Source: Gemmatimonadota bacterium (GTDB lineage: Bacteria; Gemmatimonadota; Gemmatimonadetes; Longimicrobiales; Longimicrobiaceae). From it: 33,307 nucleotides of DNA. The notes beneath the pieces were generated by a model. That model had not been told where the DNA came from and did no database searches. It saw only the letters and a list, made by a program, of their open reading frames with translations. The position numbers and the translations under genes are program-made. Shown piece after piece: positions 8,090 to 14,124 of this stretch (within the stretch, counting starts at the first letter, position 1; each line of letters starts with the position of its first letter). Location of the stretch: NCBI GenBank assembly GCA_031260285.1, contig JAIRKD010000083.1, positions 1 to 33,307 of the forward strand, in the 5' to 3' direction.

Positions 8090-8722
8090 ATGACCCGACG
8101 CAAGGCTTTTTTCACCTCCCTCGCTCTGGCGGCGCTTTTTGCCACCACACCCGTCCTGCATGCCCAGGAGGTCCGGCCACCAAGTCCCCGCGGAACGGCT
8201 TCAACCCAGCTCGGGGGTGCCTTTGTGGAAGGCACTGGCTACCGGGGTGGCTACTGGATCGACGTCAGCTACGGTCGTCCGATCCTTCGTGATCGCCATG
8301 GAATCTTCGGCTCGGGTGACAGCTACGGCAAAGGCCTGCTGCTGGGTGCTCCGCTCTGGCGGATCGGCGCAGACCAGTCCACCCGCTTCCGCACCGAAGT
8401 AGACCTGATCTGGGAGGGCGGAACTCTGCCCGCCGGCGAATACAGCATCTTCGCGGAAACCGGAGCCACCGGCTGGACGCTGATCTTCACCAACTGGGGC
8501 GTAAAAGAGAGCTATCCGGAAGAGACTGCTGATGCACTCTGGGGCGCCTACGGATACACACCGGCAAACGATGTCCTCCGGACGCCGATGCGGCTCACCA
8601 CCACCCCGATCTCGGCAGATCAGCTGGTGGTTGTCTTCACCGATGTGACCCGGAGCAGCGGAAACCTGACCGTCTGGTGGGATGACCAGATGGCGACGGC
8701 GCCCTTCAGCATCGCGCCCTGA
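8090..8722 (+). CDS. exported DUF2911-family protein
   Basis: The 210-residue product starts with a Sec signal peptide (MTRRKAFFTSLALAALFATT, then PVLHA|Q), cut near residue 25. The mature part has the features of DUF2911: RPPSPRGTAST near the start, WIDVSYGRPILRDRHGIFG (residues 50-68), LWRIGADQSTRF (about 82-93) and LPAGEYSIFAET, then a C-terminal beta-rich half. The family is a periplasmic or outer-surface beta-sandwich of unknown function, common in Bacteroidota, Gemmatimonadota and Acidobacteriota. The frame is open 44 codons further upstream, but ATG at 8090 is chosen because the signal peptide begins there. The gene seems monocistronic, with a stem-loop just downstream. Confidence 0.85.
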   Translation: MTRRKAFFTSLALAALFATTPVLHAQEVRPPSPRGTASTQLGGAFVEGTGYRGGYWIDVSYGRPILRDRHGIFGSGDSYGKGLLLGAPLWRIGADQSTRFRTEVDLIWEGGTLPAGEYSIFAETGATGWTLIFTNWGVKESYPEETADALWGAYGYTPANDVLRTPMRLTTTPISADQLVVVFTDVTRSSGNLTVWWDDQMATAPFSIAP

Positions 8723-8738
8723 CGCAGCCCTGACATGG

Positions 8739-8779
8739 AGAGGGCGACAACTCCGGCCCGCCGGCAGCTGCCGCCCTCT
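8739..8779 (+). terminator. stem-loop after the DUF2911 gene
   Basis: AGAGGGCG (8739-8746) pairs perfectly with CGCCCTCT (8772-8779), with further short GC-rich pairings in the loop. It is followed by TCAGTTTCAG, a poor U-tract. It sits 16 bases after the stop codon, which suits a terminator. Confidence 0.45.
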
Positions 8780-8893
8780 TCAGTTTCAGCCGTCCCGGCA
8801 CGGTCAGCCCGGTGATACCAGCCGGGTTATTCCATCGGTACCGGTCGTATCAGCTGTCCGCTCACAACCTTCCTTTCGGATCCCGGAACCACA

Positions 8894-9931
8894 ATGCGTT
8901 ACAACAGACTCGGAAACACCGGCCTCGTTGTGTCTGAAATCTGCCTCGGCACAATGACCTTCGGAGGGCGTGGATTCTGGACCTCCATCGGTACACTGGA
9001 TCAGTCCGTCGCCGACAGGCTTGTCTCCCGCGCGCTGGAAGCGGGGGTGAACTTCATTGATACCGCGGATATCTATTCGGAAGGCCTCTCCGAGGAGATC
9101 ACAGGTCGCGCAATCGCCAACTCCGGCCGCCGGCGGAGTGATGTTGTCCTCGCAACCAAGGTCCATGGCCTCACCGGCCCCGGCCCGAACGATGGCGGCG
9201 CCTCCCGCGGTCACATTATGGACGCTGTAAAAGCCAGCCTCAAGCGGCTCAACACCGACTATATCGACCTCTATCAGATTCACGGCGTTGATCCGGTTAC
9301 GCCGGTCGAGGAGACGGTTCGCGCGCTGGAGGATCTCGTCCGGGAAGGGCTCGTCCGTTACGTCGGGGTCTCGAACTGGCCTGCGTGGCGGATCATGAAA
9401 GCGCTGGGAATCGCGGACCGTAATGGCTGGTCGCGGCTGGCTACCCTCCAGGCGTACTACACCATCGCGGGCCGTGATCTTGAACGGGAGCTTGTGCCCC
9501 TGATGGAAGCGGAAAAGGTGGGATTGATGGTGTGGAGCCCGCTTGCGGGGGGCCTGCTTTCCGGGAAGTACAACCGCGACGGCAGCAGTCCGGAGGGAAC
9601 CAGGCGAGCCTTGTTTGACTTCCCACCCGTCAACCGGGATCGCGCCTTTGACTGCATTGATGTGATGCGGGAGATCGGCGCGACACACGGCGTCTCGGTG
9701 GCGCGTATCGCTCTCGCCTGGATCCTCCGGAAGTCGTTTGTCACCTCCGTCATCATCGGCGCGAAGGACATCGCCCAGCTCGACGACAACCTCGCGGCAA
9801 CCGGGGTTGCACTCTCCGATGAGGAGATGGCACGGCTTGATGCGGTCAGCGAACTCCCCTCGGAGTACCCCGGATGGATGATCGAACGGCAGGGTGAAGG
9901 CCGCCTTCAGGCCTCACGACTGGCGCGATAG
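8894..9931 (+). CDS. aldo/keto reductase
   Basis: This is a 345-residue (beta/alpha)8 NADPH-dependent oxidoreductase. It begins with MRYNRLGNTGLVVSEICLGT, typical of the YajO/Gcy-like AKR subgroup. The catalytic tetrad is visible: D56 and Y61 in FIDTADIYSEG, K89 in LATKV and H130 in YQIHG. The cofactor-binding region SPLAGGLLSGKY and the C-terminal SVIIGAKDIAQLDDNL are conserved. Length and order are normal for the family. The natural carbonyl substrate cannot be deduced. It is preceded by a stem-loop and followed by a repeat element, so it is probably transcribed alone. Confidence 0.93.
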   Translation: MRYNRLGNTGLVVSEICLGTMTFGGRGFWTSIGTLDQSVADRLVSRALEAGVNFIDTADIYSEGLSEEITGRAIANSGRRRSDVVLATKVHGLTGPGPNDGGASRGHIMDAVKASLKRLNTDYIDLYQIHGVDPVTPVEETVRALEDLVREGLVRYVGVSNWPAWRIMKALGIADRNGWSRLATLQAYYTIAGRDLERELVPLMEAEKVGLMVWSPLAGGLLSGKYNRDGSSPEGTRRALFDFPPVNRDRAFDCIDVMREIGATHGVSVARIALAWILRKSFVTSVIIGAKDIAQLDDNLAATGVALSDEEMARLDAVSELPSEYPGWMIERQGEGRLQASRLAR

Positions 9932-9961
9932 ACATCCCCAACGCCCGGGGCCTCCGCCGAC

Positions 9962-10076
9962 GTACGGGCGTACGGGCGTACGGGCGACCGGTGGTCGCCC
10001 ATTGAGCCCATTGAGCCCATTGAACCCATTGAACCCATTGAACCCATTGAACCACGCGGGCGACCGCAGGTCGCCC
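9962..10076. repeat. compound repeat element: 8-bp and 9-bp tandem repeats between two identical inverted repeats
   Basis: Three copies of GTACGGGC (9962-9985) run into an inverted repeat GGGCGACC-ggt-GGTCGCCC (9982-10000). Then come five full copies and one partial copy of a 9-bp unit, ATTGAGCCC twice and ATTGAACCC four times (10001-10053). A second copy of the same inverted repeat follows with a different spacer, GGGCGACC-gca-GGTCGCCC (10058-10076), then CTACG. The element fills most of the 233-base gap between the aldo/keto reductase and the convergent YIP1-like gene. It looks like a palindromic intergenic repeat carrying an expanded simple repeat. Confidence 0.85.
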
Positions 10077-10164
10077 CTACGGTGTCACAATGGAATGGGG
10101 TTATTACGGCGCAATGACAACCGGTCCCAGACGACACGCGCCCACGAAACATTCCCCCGCTTCA

Positions 10165-10929
10165 TTACCTCCTGAAACCAGCCGCAAACGCTCCGAAAAC
10201 CGCGGGAACACTCCCTACCAGCCAGAGACCCGCGGCCAGAACCACCGCCCGGCCCGTACCCACCTTCCGCTCATTCCGGGTCTGCCCATCCTCTATCCGG
10301 CCGATCGCCACAATTCCGATCACCGTAAGCACAACCGTCCATAACGTGAACAGATCCAGACGGCCCAGCACCCCCGCCAGCAGAGGGGAGGCATTCGCCC
10401 CGAGAAACCGCGCCGGCCCGAAGGAAAGCTGGGTGATCCGCTCCGGCTCATGCAGACTCGCCTCGATCGTATTGGCGACCATCGCCGCGGCCCGCGGGAA
10501 CGCTGACCAGACGGTGATCACAGTGGCTGCGCGGATCGACATCCTCACCTTCGCCAGCGACCCCAGCCCCCAGAGGATCAACCCGCCGAGCAGCGCGGAG
10601 ACAGGCACAATGATCAGCGGCGAGACCGCACTGCCGATCAGCGAGAACCGGCCCATCCTCTGAAGCTGCTCCGCGGTGACCTCCACACCCCGGGCTTCGA
10701 GAGCCGCCCTCACGGTTGCCTCTCCGATGCCGGCGATACTCATCTGCATCAGCGGCGTGAGGATCACAAACAGGATTGTCAGAAGCAGCAGCGCTCCCCC
10801 GTACCCGCTCAGCCGCCGCCGTTCAAAGACCTCCCGCGGTGAGAAGAGAATATCGACCAGATCCTCCCAGATGGAGGGGTCACGCACGGGGGATGATGCA
10901 ATCTCGGGGGCCTCGATTCTGTCCGTCAT
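10165..10929 (-). CDS. YIP1-family-like integral membrane protein
   Basis: The 254-residue protein has a cytoplasmic N-terminus with the segment WEDLVDILFSPREVFERR (21-38), which is the typical start of bacterial YIP1-domain proteins. It then has about five hydrophobic stretches: roughly residues 43-66, 95-125, 134-152, 192-210 and 227-250. There is no signal peptide and no enzymatic motif. Bacterial members are of unknown function. The stop codon is close to the repeat element at 9962-10076. Its upstream region carries an 18-bp palindrome (11044-11061) that may be an operator. Confidence 0.75.
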   Translation of the reverse strand: MTDRIEAPEIASSPVRDPSIWEDLVDILFSPREVFERRRLSGYGGALLLLTILFVILTPLMQMSIAGIGEATVRAALEARGVEVTAEQLQRMGRFSLIGSAVSPLIIVPVSALLGGLILWGLGSLAKVRMSIRAATVITVWSAFPRAAAMVANTIEASLHEPERITQLSFGPARFLGANASPLLAGVLGRLDLFTLWTVVLTVIGIVAIGRIEDGQTRNERKVGTGRAVVLAAGLWLVGSVPAVFGAFAAGFRR

Positions 10930-11043
10930 GTTGATCTGCGTCGATAACGTTTCGGAAATTCCGCTTGCGAAGCCCGAAGATAAGCACCCGACGCGGCGCC
11001 TGACTACGGTCTCGAATACCGGATATCAATGCACGAACGCCAG

Positions 11044-11061
11044 GTATCATACATCTGATAC
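11044..11061. promoter_or_regulatory. operator-like palindrome GTATCA-N6-TGATAC
   Basis: A perfect inverted repeat of two 6-base arms separated by six bases lies about 115 bases upstream of the YIP1-like start and next to the terminator of the propeller operon. Spacing and symmetry suit a dimeric regulator, but a small transcript hairpin is equally possible. Confidence 0.3.
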
Positions 11062-11065
11062 GACC

Positions 11066-11096
11066 GAGGGGGATGAAGCCAGGCCTCATCCCCCTC
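11066..11096 (-). terminator. strong hairpin downstream of the beta-propeller pair
   Basis: GAGGGGGATGA (11066-11076) and TCATCCCCCTC (11086-11096) form a perfect 11-bp stem with a 9-base loop. It lies about 70 bases beyond the stop codon of the second propeller gene (minus strand). There is no T-run on either side, so termination may need help from Rho, but the position and stem strength favour a 3'-end structure. Confidence 0.55.
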
Positions 11097-11164
11097 AAAC
11101 TCAAACCTTCACCAGTCCCTTCTCATGGTAGCTTCCGCCCGCGCATTCATCACCGCGGCGCGGT

Positions 11165-12202
11165 TCAACGGAAGGTCACCTTCTGCACCCGCCAGTTGCC
11201 GAGCTCACCCACAAGCAGGTTGTTCGGGTCGCGGCAGTCGATTGAATTCACCGATCCGAACTGGCCGATATGCTTCCCGACCGATCCGAAGCGGCCCAGC
11301 ACCCGGCCGTTCAGATCCAGCTTGATGAACCCGCCCACGTACTCCATGTCGTTCTGGGGGTTCGAATCCGAGACATACAGATACTGCGTTGAGCCGGGGG
11401 TGATGCAGATCGCTGACGGCGCGCCCACATTCCCGATCTGCCGGATGAAGTTTCCATCCGTATCAAACACCTGGATCCGGTTGTTGTCATGATCCGCGAC
11501 GTAGACCTGCCCCCGCGCATCAATGGCGATCCCCCGGATGCTGTTGAACTGGCCCTGCTCGCTGCCCCGCGTTCCCCAGTTCTTGATCCAGCGGCCTTCG
11601 CGGTCGTACTTCGCGATCCGCGAATTCCCCGAGTAACCGTCCGCTACATAGATGTTACCAGCGGCGTCCCATGCCACGTCTGTCGGACGCTGAAAGCTCT
11701 CACCCGCCGTTCCCGCACCCGTACCGGGATTGGCCGGAGGAGGCGCTGCCGGAACCCGCATCGCTTCGGGTTTGCGGCTGATCACCATCGAAACCCGCCC
11801 CTCGGGATCGAACTTGATCACCTGCCCGCTCAGCTGATCCACAATCCAGATGTTGTCCTGCGGATCCACGCGCACCTGCGAGGCGACCAGAAGACCGTAG
11901 GCGTTCTGCCCGATCTCTCCCCGGTAACTTCCATCAGCGGAGAACCGGAAGAGACGGGAGCCCCCGTGCGAAACCGCGCGGGAAACACCAAGATTGATCG
12001 TCGGGTGCCCGGTACGGGTGTAGACGAAGATCTCACCGCGCGAGTTCCGCGCGACACCGGCGGCCTCACCCAGGTGGATTTCATTCGGAAAGCGGAGCGG
12101 GTCAACTGCGTCAAACGCCAGTTGCGGCACCGCCTGCGCAGCCACGCTGGTCCCCGCGCCGAAAACCGCCGCGAAAGCCAGGGCTTTGAGAGTCCCCTTC
12201 AT
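11165..12202 (-). CDS. secreted NHL-type six-bladed beta-propeller protein (downstream paralogue)
   Basis: The product has 345 residues from ATG at 12202, which is preceded by AGGGGA at good spacing. A signal peptide (residues 1-24, ending SVAAQA) is followed by repeated NHL blades: VARNSRGEIFVYTR (50-63), VRVDPQDNIWIVDQ (110-123), DVAWDAAGNIYVADGY (175-190) and IAIDARGQVYVADHDNNRIQVF (225-246). Two cysteines, C266 (AICITPG) and C323 (SIDCRDP), are conserved in the neighbour and may form a disulfide in the exported protein. A Pro/Gly/Ala linker lies at 151-166. NHL propellers usually bind proteins, sugars or peptides, or act as lyases of the PAL type; none of these can be assigned. It forms an operon with the upstream paralogue, 23 bases apart. 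Confidence 0.85.
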   Translation of the reverse strand: MKGTLKALAFAAVFGAGTSVAAQAVPQLAFDAVDPLRFPNEIHLGEAAGVARNSRGEIFVYTRTGHPTINLGVSRAVSHGGSRLFRFSADGSYRGEIGQNAYGLLVASQVRVDPQDNIWIVDQLSGQVIKFDPEGRVSMVISRKPEAMRVPAAPPPANPGTGAGTAGESFQRPTDVAWDAAGNIYVADGYSGNSRIAKYDREGRWIKNWGTRGSEQGQFNSIRGIAIDARGQVYVADHDNNRIQVFDTDGNFIRQIGNVGAPSAICITPGSTQYLYVSDSNPQNDMEYVGGFIKLDLNGRVLGRFGSVGKHIGQFGSVNSIDCRDPNNLLVGELGNWRVQKVTFR

Positions 12203-12225
12203 CAATTTTCCCCTGTCAGCGCGGT

Positions 12226-13284
12226 TCAACGTCCACCATCCATAGCCGCCTTGTCACCCACCAGAATCTTCTGGACACGCCAGGCGGAGATCTCCGAAAC
12301 AATCAGTTCATCAGGAACACTGCAGTCCATTCCATGGATCGTCTGGAACTGACCCAGGTTCTTGCCCGAGCTTCCGAACCGGCCCAGGATCGTTCCGTCG
12401 AGTTCCATCTTGTCGATCTCACCCGTGATCGCCCACGAAGCCGCCGGCTGACTGTCAGGGTTGGAGTTCGACACGTAGAGGTACTGGTGCGGGCCGGGGG
12501 TGATGCAGATCTCCCAGGGGTTCCCCACGTTGTCGTAGGTCGCGATCAGCCGCAGGTCGTTATTGAACACCTGCACACGCGCGTTCCCGCGATCGCCGAC
12601 GTAGATGTTGCCCCGGGCATCTGACGCTACTGTATGCGGCGTATTCAGCTCATCCGGCCCGCTTCCCGCCCGGACCGACCCGACCTGACCGACATAGATG
12701 CCATTCCGGTCGTACTTCACCAGCCGGTGGTTGAAGTAGCCATCGGTTACGAAGATGTTTCCCTGTGCATCCCAGGTGACGTCCGTCGGGCGGGAGAACA
12801 GGTACTTCTCATCGGGCGGCTGCTGGTTCACCGTTGCCACAACTCCCTCCACCACCGGCGGACGAGCCCCCAGCACCATGACAACCCGACCCTGCGGGTT
12901 GAACTTCATGACCGTGTTGGTTCCCTCATCCACCGCCCAGATATTGTCCTCCGAGTCCACCCGCACCTTGTGCGCGAACTCGAAACCATACAGCCCCTGT
13001 CCGATCTCCCGGACAAAATTTCCGTCCGGATCGAACTCGAACATCCGGGTCTCACCACTCCGGGTGTACACGAAGATGTGACCCTGTGAGTTCCGGGCGA
13101 CGCCCATTCCTTCACCCAGGTAGAGACCCGCGGGAAGGTTGAGGAAGTTGGGAACGGACGAATGGGGAATGGTCGGAACGTTTTCGGCTTTCGCCTTCGA
13201 CTGCGCCAGTGCCGGCTGGACCCCCGCCAGAACGGCGGTGGTGATCAGTGCGGCGGCAGCACACAGGCCTGCGGATCGTGGCAT
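12226..13284 (-). CDS. secreted NHL-type six-bladed beta-propeller protein (upstream paralogue)
   Basis: The product has 352 residues from ATG at 13284, chosen because GGTGAGGAG lies just upstream and a clear signal peptide follows (residues 1-28, ending QPALAQ). Blades with the NHL pattern are seen at VARNSQGHIFVYTR (62-75), VRVDSEDNIWAVDE (107-120), DVTWDAQGNIFVTDGYFNHR (168-187) and VASDARGNIYVGDRGNARVQVF (219-240). Cysteines C260 (EICITPG) and C321 (GMDCSVP) match those of the downstream paralogue, and so does the C-terminal WRVQKI. The pair clearly arose by tandem duplication and then diverged. The location is periplasmic or extracellular. The ligand or substrate is unknown. Confidence 0.85.
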   Translation of the reverse strand: MPRSAGLCAAAALITTAVLAGVQPALAQSKAKAENVPTIPHSSVPNFLNLPAGLYLGEGMGVARNSQGHIFVYTRSGETRMFEFDPDGNFVREIGQGLYGFEFAHKVRVDSEDNIWAVDEGTNTVMKFNPQGRVVMVLGARPPVVEGVVATVNQQPPDEKYLFSRPTDVTWDAQGNIFVTDGYFNHRLVKYDRNGIYVGQVGSVRAGSGPDELNTPHTVASDARGNIYVGDRGNARVQVFNNDLRLIATYDNVGNPWEICITPGPHQYLYVSNSNPDSQPAASWAITGEIDKMELDGTILGRFGSSGKNLGQFQTIHGMDCSVPDELIVSEISAWRVQKILVGDKAAMDGGR

Positions 13285-13518
13285 GAACTCCTCACCGGAG
13301 AGGGAACGGGTGAGCGGAAAGTCGAGACCACGCCTCGCTCTCCGCAAACGGGGATCAGGAACGAAGTGCCCGGACTACGACGCGGGACGCTCCACGGAAC
13401 CGCCGGACTGCTCAGGGGGAATCAGGACGGTCCATCCAGATCCGAAGCTAATATGTGACTGATGAAAAACAATGTCTGAAACCCCATGTTCTTCCGGACC
13501 TTCCGTCTGACGTCCGAA

Positions 13519-13542
13519 ATTGATCATCAGATTGATCATCAG
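13519..13542. repeat. two exact tandem copies of ATTGATCATCAG
   Basis: The 12-base unit occurs at 13519-13530 and 13531-13542. Each copy holds the palindrome TGATCA, so the two centres are about one helical turn apart. That arrangement suits co-operative binding of a dimeric regulator between the two divergent operons. Confidence 0.55.
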
Positions 13543-13736
13543 AATCCACGCAGATCCACCCTTCCGGATCCGATCTCCCGGGTCCTTTCAGAAAACACTG
13601 CCAGCCTCTCCCCCGGCTCTTCTGGAATCTCTTCTCCTCCCTTCCCCGCCACTCCCGCCCTGCTCCGGAGATGACAGGAAGTGATCGACAGGATGGAGAA
13701 GCTGCTCCGCTCCGGCCGGATGATATTTTCGGCTTC

Positions 13737-13769
13737 TTTCCGACCTCTTTCCGACCTCTTTCCAGCCTC
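13737..13769. repeat. three tandem copies of an 11-base unit TTTCCGACCTC
   Basis: Copies lie at 13737-13747, 13748-13758 and 13759-13769; the third has AG in place of GA. The unit length is about one helical turn and the array ends about 30 bases before the leu -35 box, where an activator or UP-like element would act. Confidence 0.55.
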
Positions 13770-13800
13770 ATTCCTGTCCTCCCGAACCCCCGCTCAAACC

Positions 13801-13829
13801 TTGACATCCCCGTCGTCGCCAGTTACTGT
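13801..13829 (+). promoter_or_regulatory. predicted housekeeping promoter of the leu/ilv operon
   Basis: TTGACA (13801-13806), a perfect -35 consensus, is followed after 17 bases by TACTGT (13824-13829), which keeps the three most important -10 positions (T, A and the last T). Transcription would start near 13836, about 30 bases before the first possible in-frame start of the leader peptide. Confidence 0.65.
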
Positions 13830-13933
13830 CGTTCCCTATAGCTCTATGACACCTGTGGATTTGAATGATGGGATGGGTGCCGGGCGCTTCAGCGGCTGGT
13901 GAGATGAACCTCCCGACGTTCCCCGAAACACGT

Positions 13934-14041
13934 ATGATGAGCATCGCGCACTTCATTCTCGTACTCGGCCTCCCGCTCGTAGGGCTTATTATCAGCCCGA
14001 CGAGAGAAGGCGCGTGCGCGCTGCGAGTGCCAGGCAACTAG
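13934..14041 (+). CDS. branched-chain amino acid leader peptide (attenuator peptide) of the leu/ilv operon
   Basis: A 35-codon frame starts at ATG 13934 and ends with TAG at 14039-14041. Residues 8-20 read ILVLGLPLVGLII, so 10 of 13 are Ile, Leu or Val; the whole peptide has 6 Leu, 4 Ile and 3 Val. This is the composition of multivalent ilv/leu leader peptides, in which a ribosome short of charged Ile-, Leu- or Val-tRNA pauses. No strong ribosome-binding site precedes 13934, and in-frame ATGs at 13865, 13868, 13904 and 13937 are also possible. A small frame 13846-13902 ends one base before ATG 13904 and could couple translation to it. The peptide itself is not expected to have another function. 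It lies between the promoter and a strong terminator upstream of leuA. Confidence 0.8.
   Translation: MMSIAHFILVLGLPLVGLIISPTREGACALRVPGN
13976..14004 (+). promoter_or_regulatory. leader hairpin overlapping the Leu/Val/Ile codons
   Basis: CTCGT (13976-13980) pairs with ACGAG (14000-14004), and GGGCT (13982-13986) with AGCCC (13994-13998), with one A/G mismatch and a 7-base loop. A ribosome stalled in the ILV-rich stretch would melt it. It may pause RNA polymerase or order the later folding. Confidence 0.5.
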
Positions 14042-14074
14042 AGCACAGACGACGCAGATCGAACGGGCCTTCTC
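14004..14074 (+). promoter_or_regulatory. candidate antiterminator of the leu/ilv attenuator
   Basis: GAGAAGGC (14004-14011) is exactly complementary to GCCTTCTC (14067-14074), which is most of the 5' arm of the terminator. Nested inside are CTGCG (14021-14025) with CGCAG (14053-14057), and GTGC (14027-14030) with GCAC (14043-14046). The leader stop codon lies in the innermost loop. A ribosome that reaches the stop would break the inner pairs and favour termination; one stalled upstream would leave the antiterminator intact. Confidence 0.6.
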
Positions 14075-14096
14075 AGATGAGAGAGGGCCCTTTTTT
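14065..14096 (+). terminator. intrinsic terminator (attenuator) upstream of leuA
   Basis: GGGCCTTCTC (14065-14074) pairs with GAGAGGGCCC (14081-14090): a 10-bp stem with one G-U pair and a 6-base loop, followed at once by six T residues (14091-14096). It sits 28 bases before the leuA start, where termination would shut off the whole operon. Confidence 0.88.
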
Positions 14097-14124
14097 CTTC
14101 CCCCTGTCCGCAAAGGAGTCAGGG

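Larger units (their letters stand above)
13285..13800. other. 516-base spacer: divergent control region between propeller operon and leu operon, pyrimidine-rich
   Basis: No gene is credible here. From about 13590 to 13800 the plus strand is strongly pyrimidine-rich, with long C/T runs such as those at 13601-13660 and 13731-13798. It contains a 12-bp tandem repeat (13519-13542) and an 11-bp repeat in three copies (13737-13769). On the minus strand, TTGTTT and TAGCTT with a 16-base gap (near 13457-13484) could be a promoter for the propeller pair, but this is weak. Confidence 0.5.

Noticed and set aside
9982-10076. A CRISPR-like array
   Set aside because: The units are 8-9 bases with no unique spacers, and the inverted repeats occur only twice. 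No cas gene is present.
13448-13807. A 119-codon minus-strand frame in the spacer before the leu promoter
   Set aside because: Composition is Arg/Gly/Ser-rich because of the pyrimidine-rich plus strand, there is no ribosome-binding site, and it crosses the repeat arrays.
14000-14100. A T-box riboswitch upstream of leuA or the DAHP synthase
   Set aside because: No T-box consensus sequence or specifier stem was seen, and both leaders contain amino-acid-rich peptide frames that explain the terminator better.
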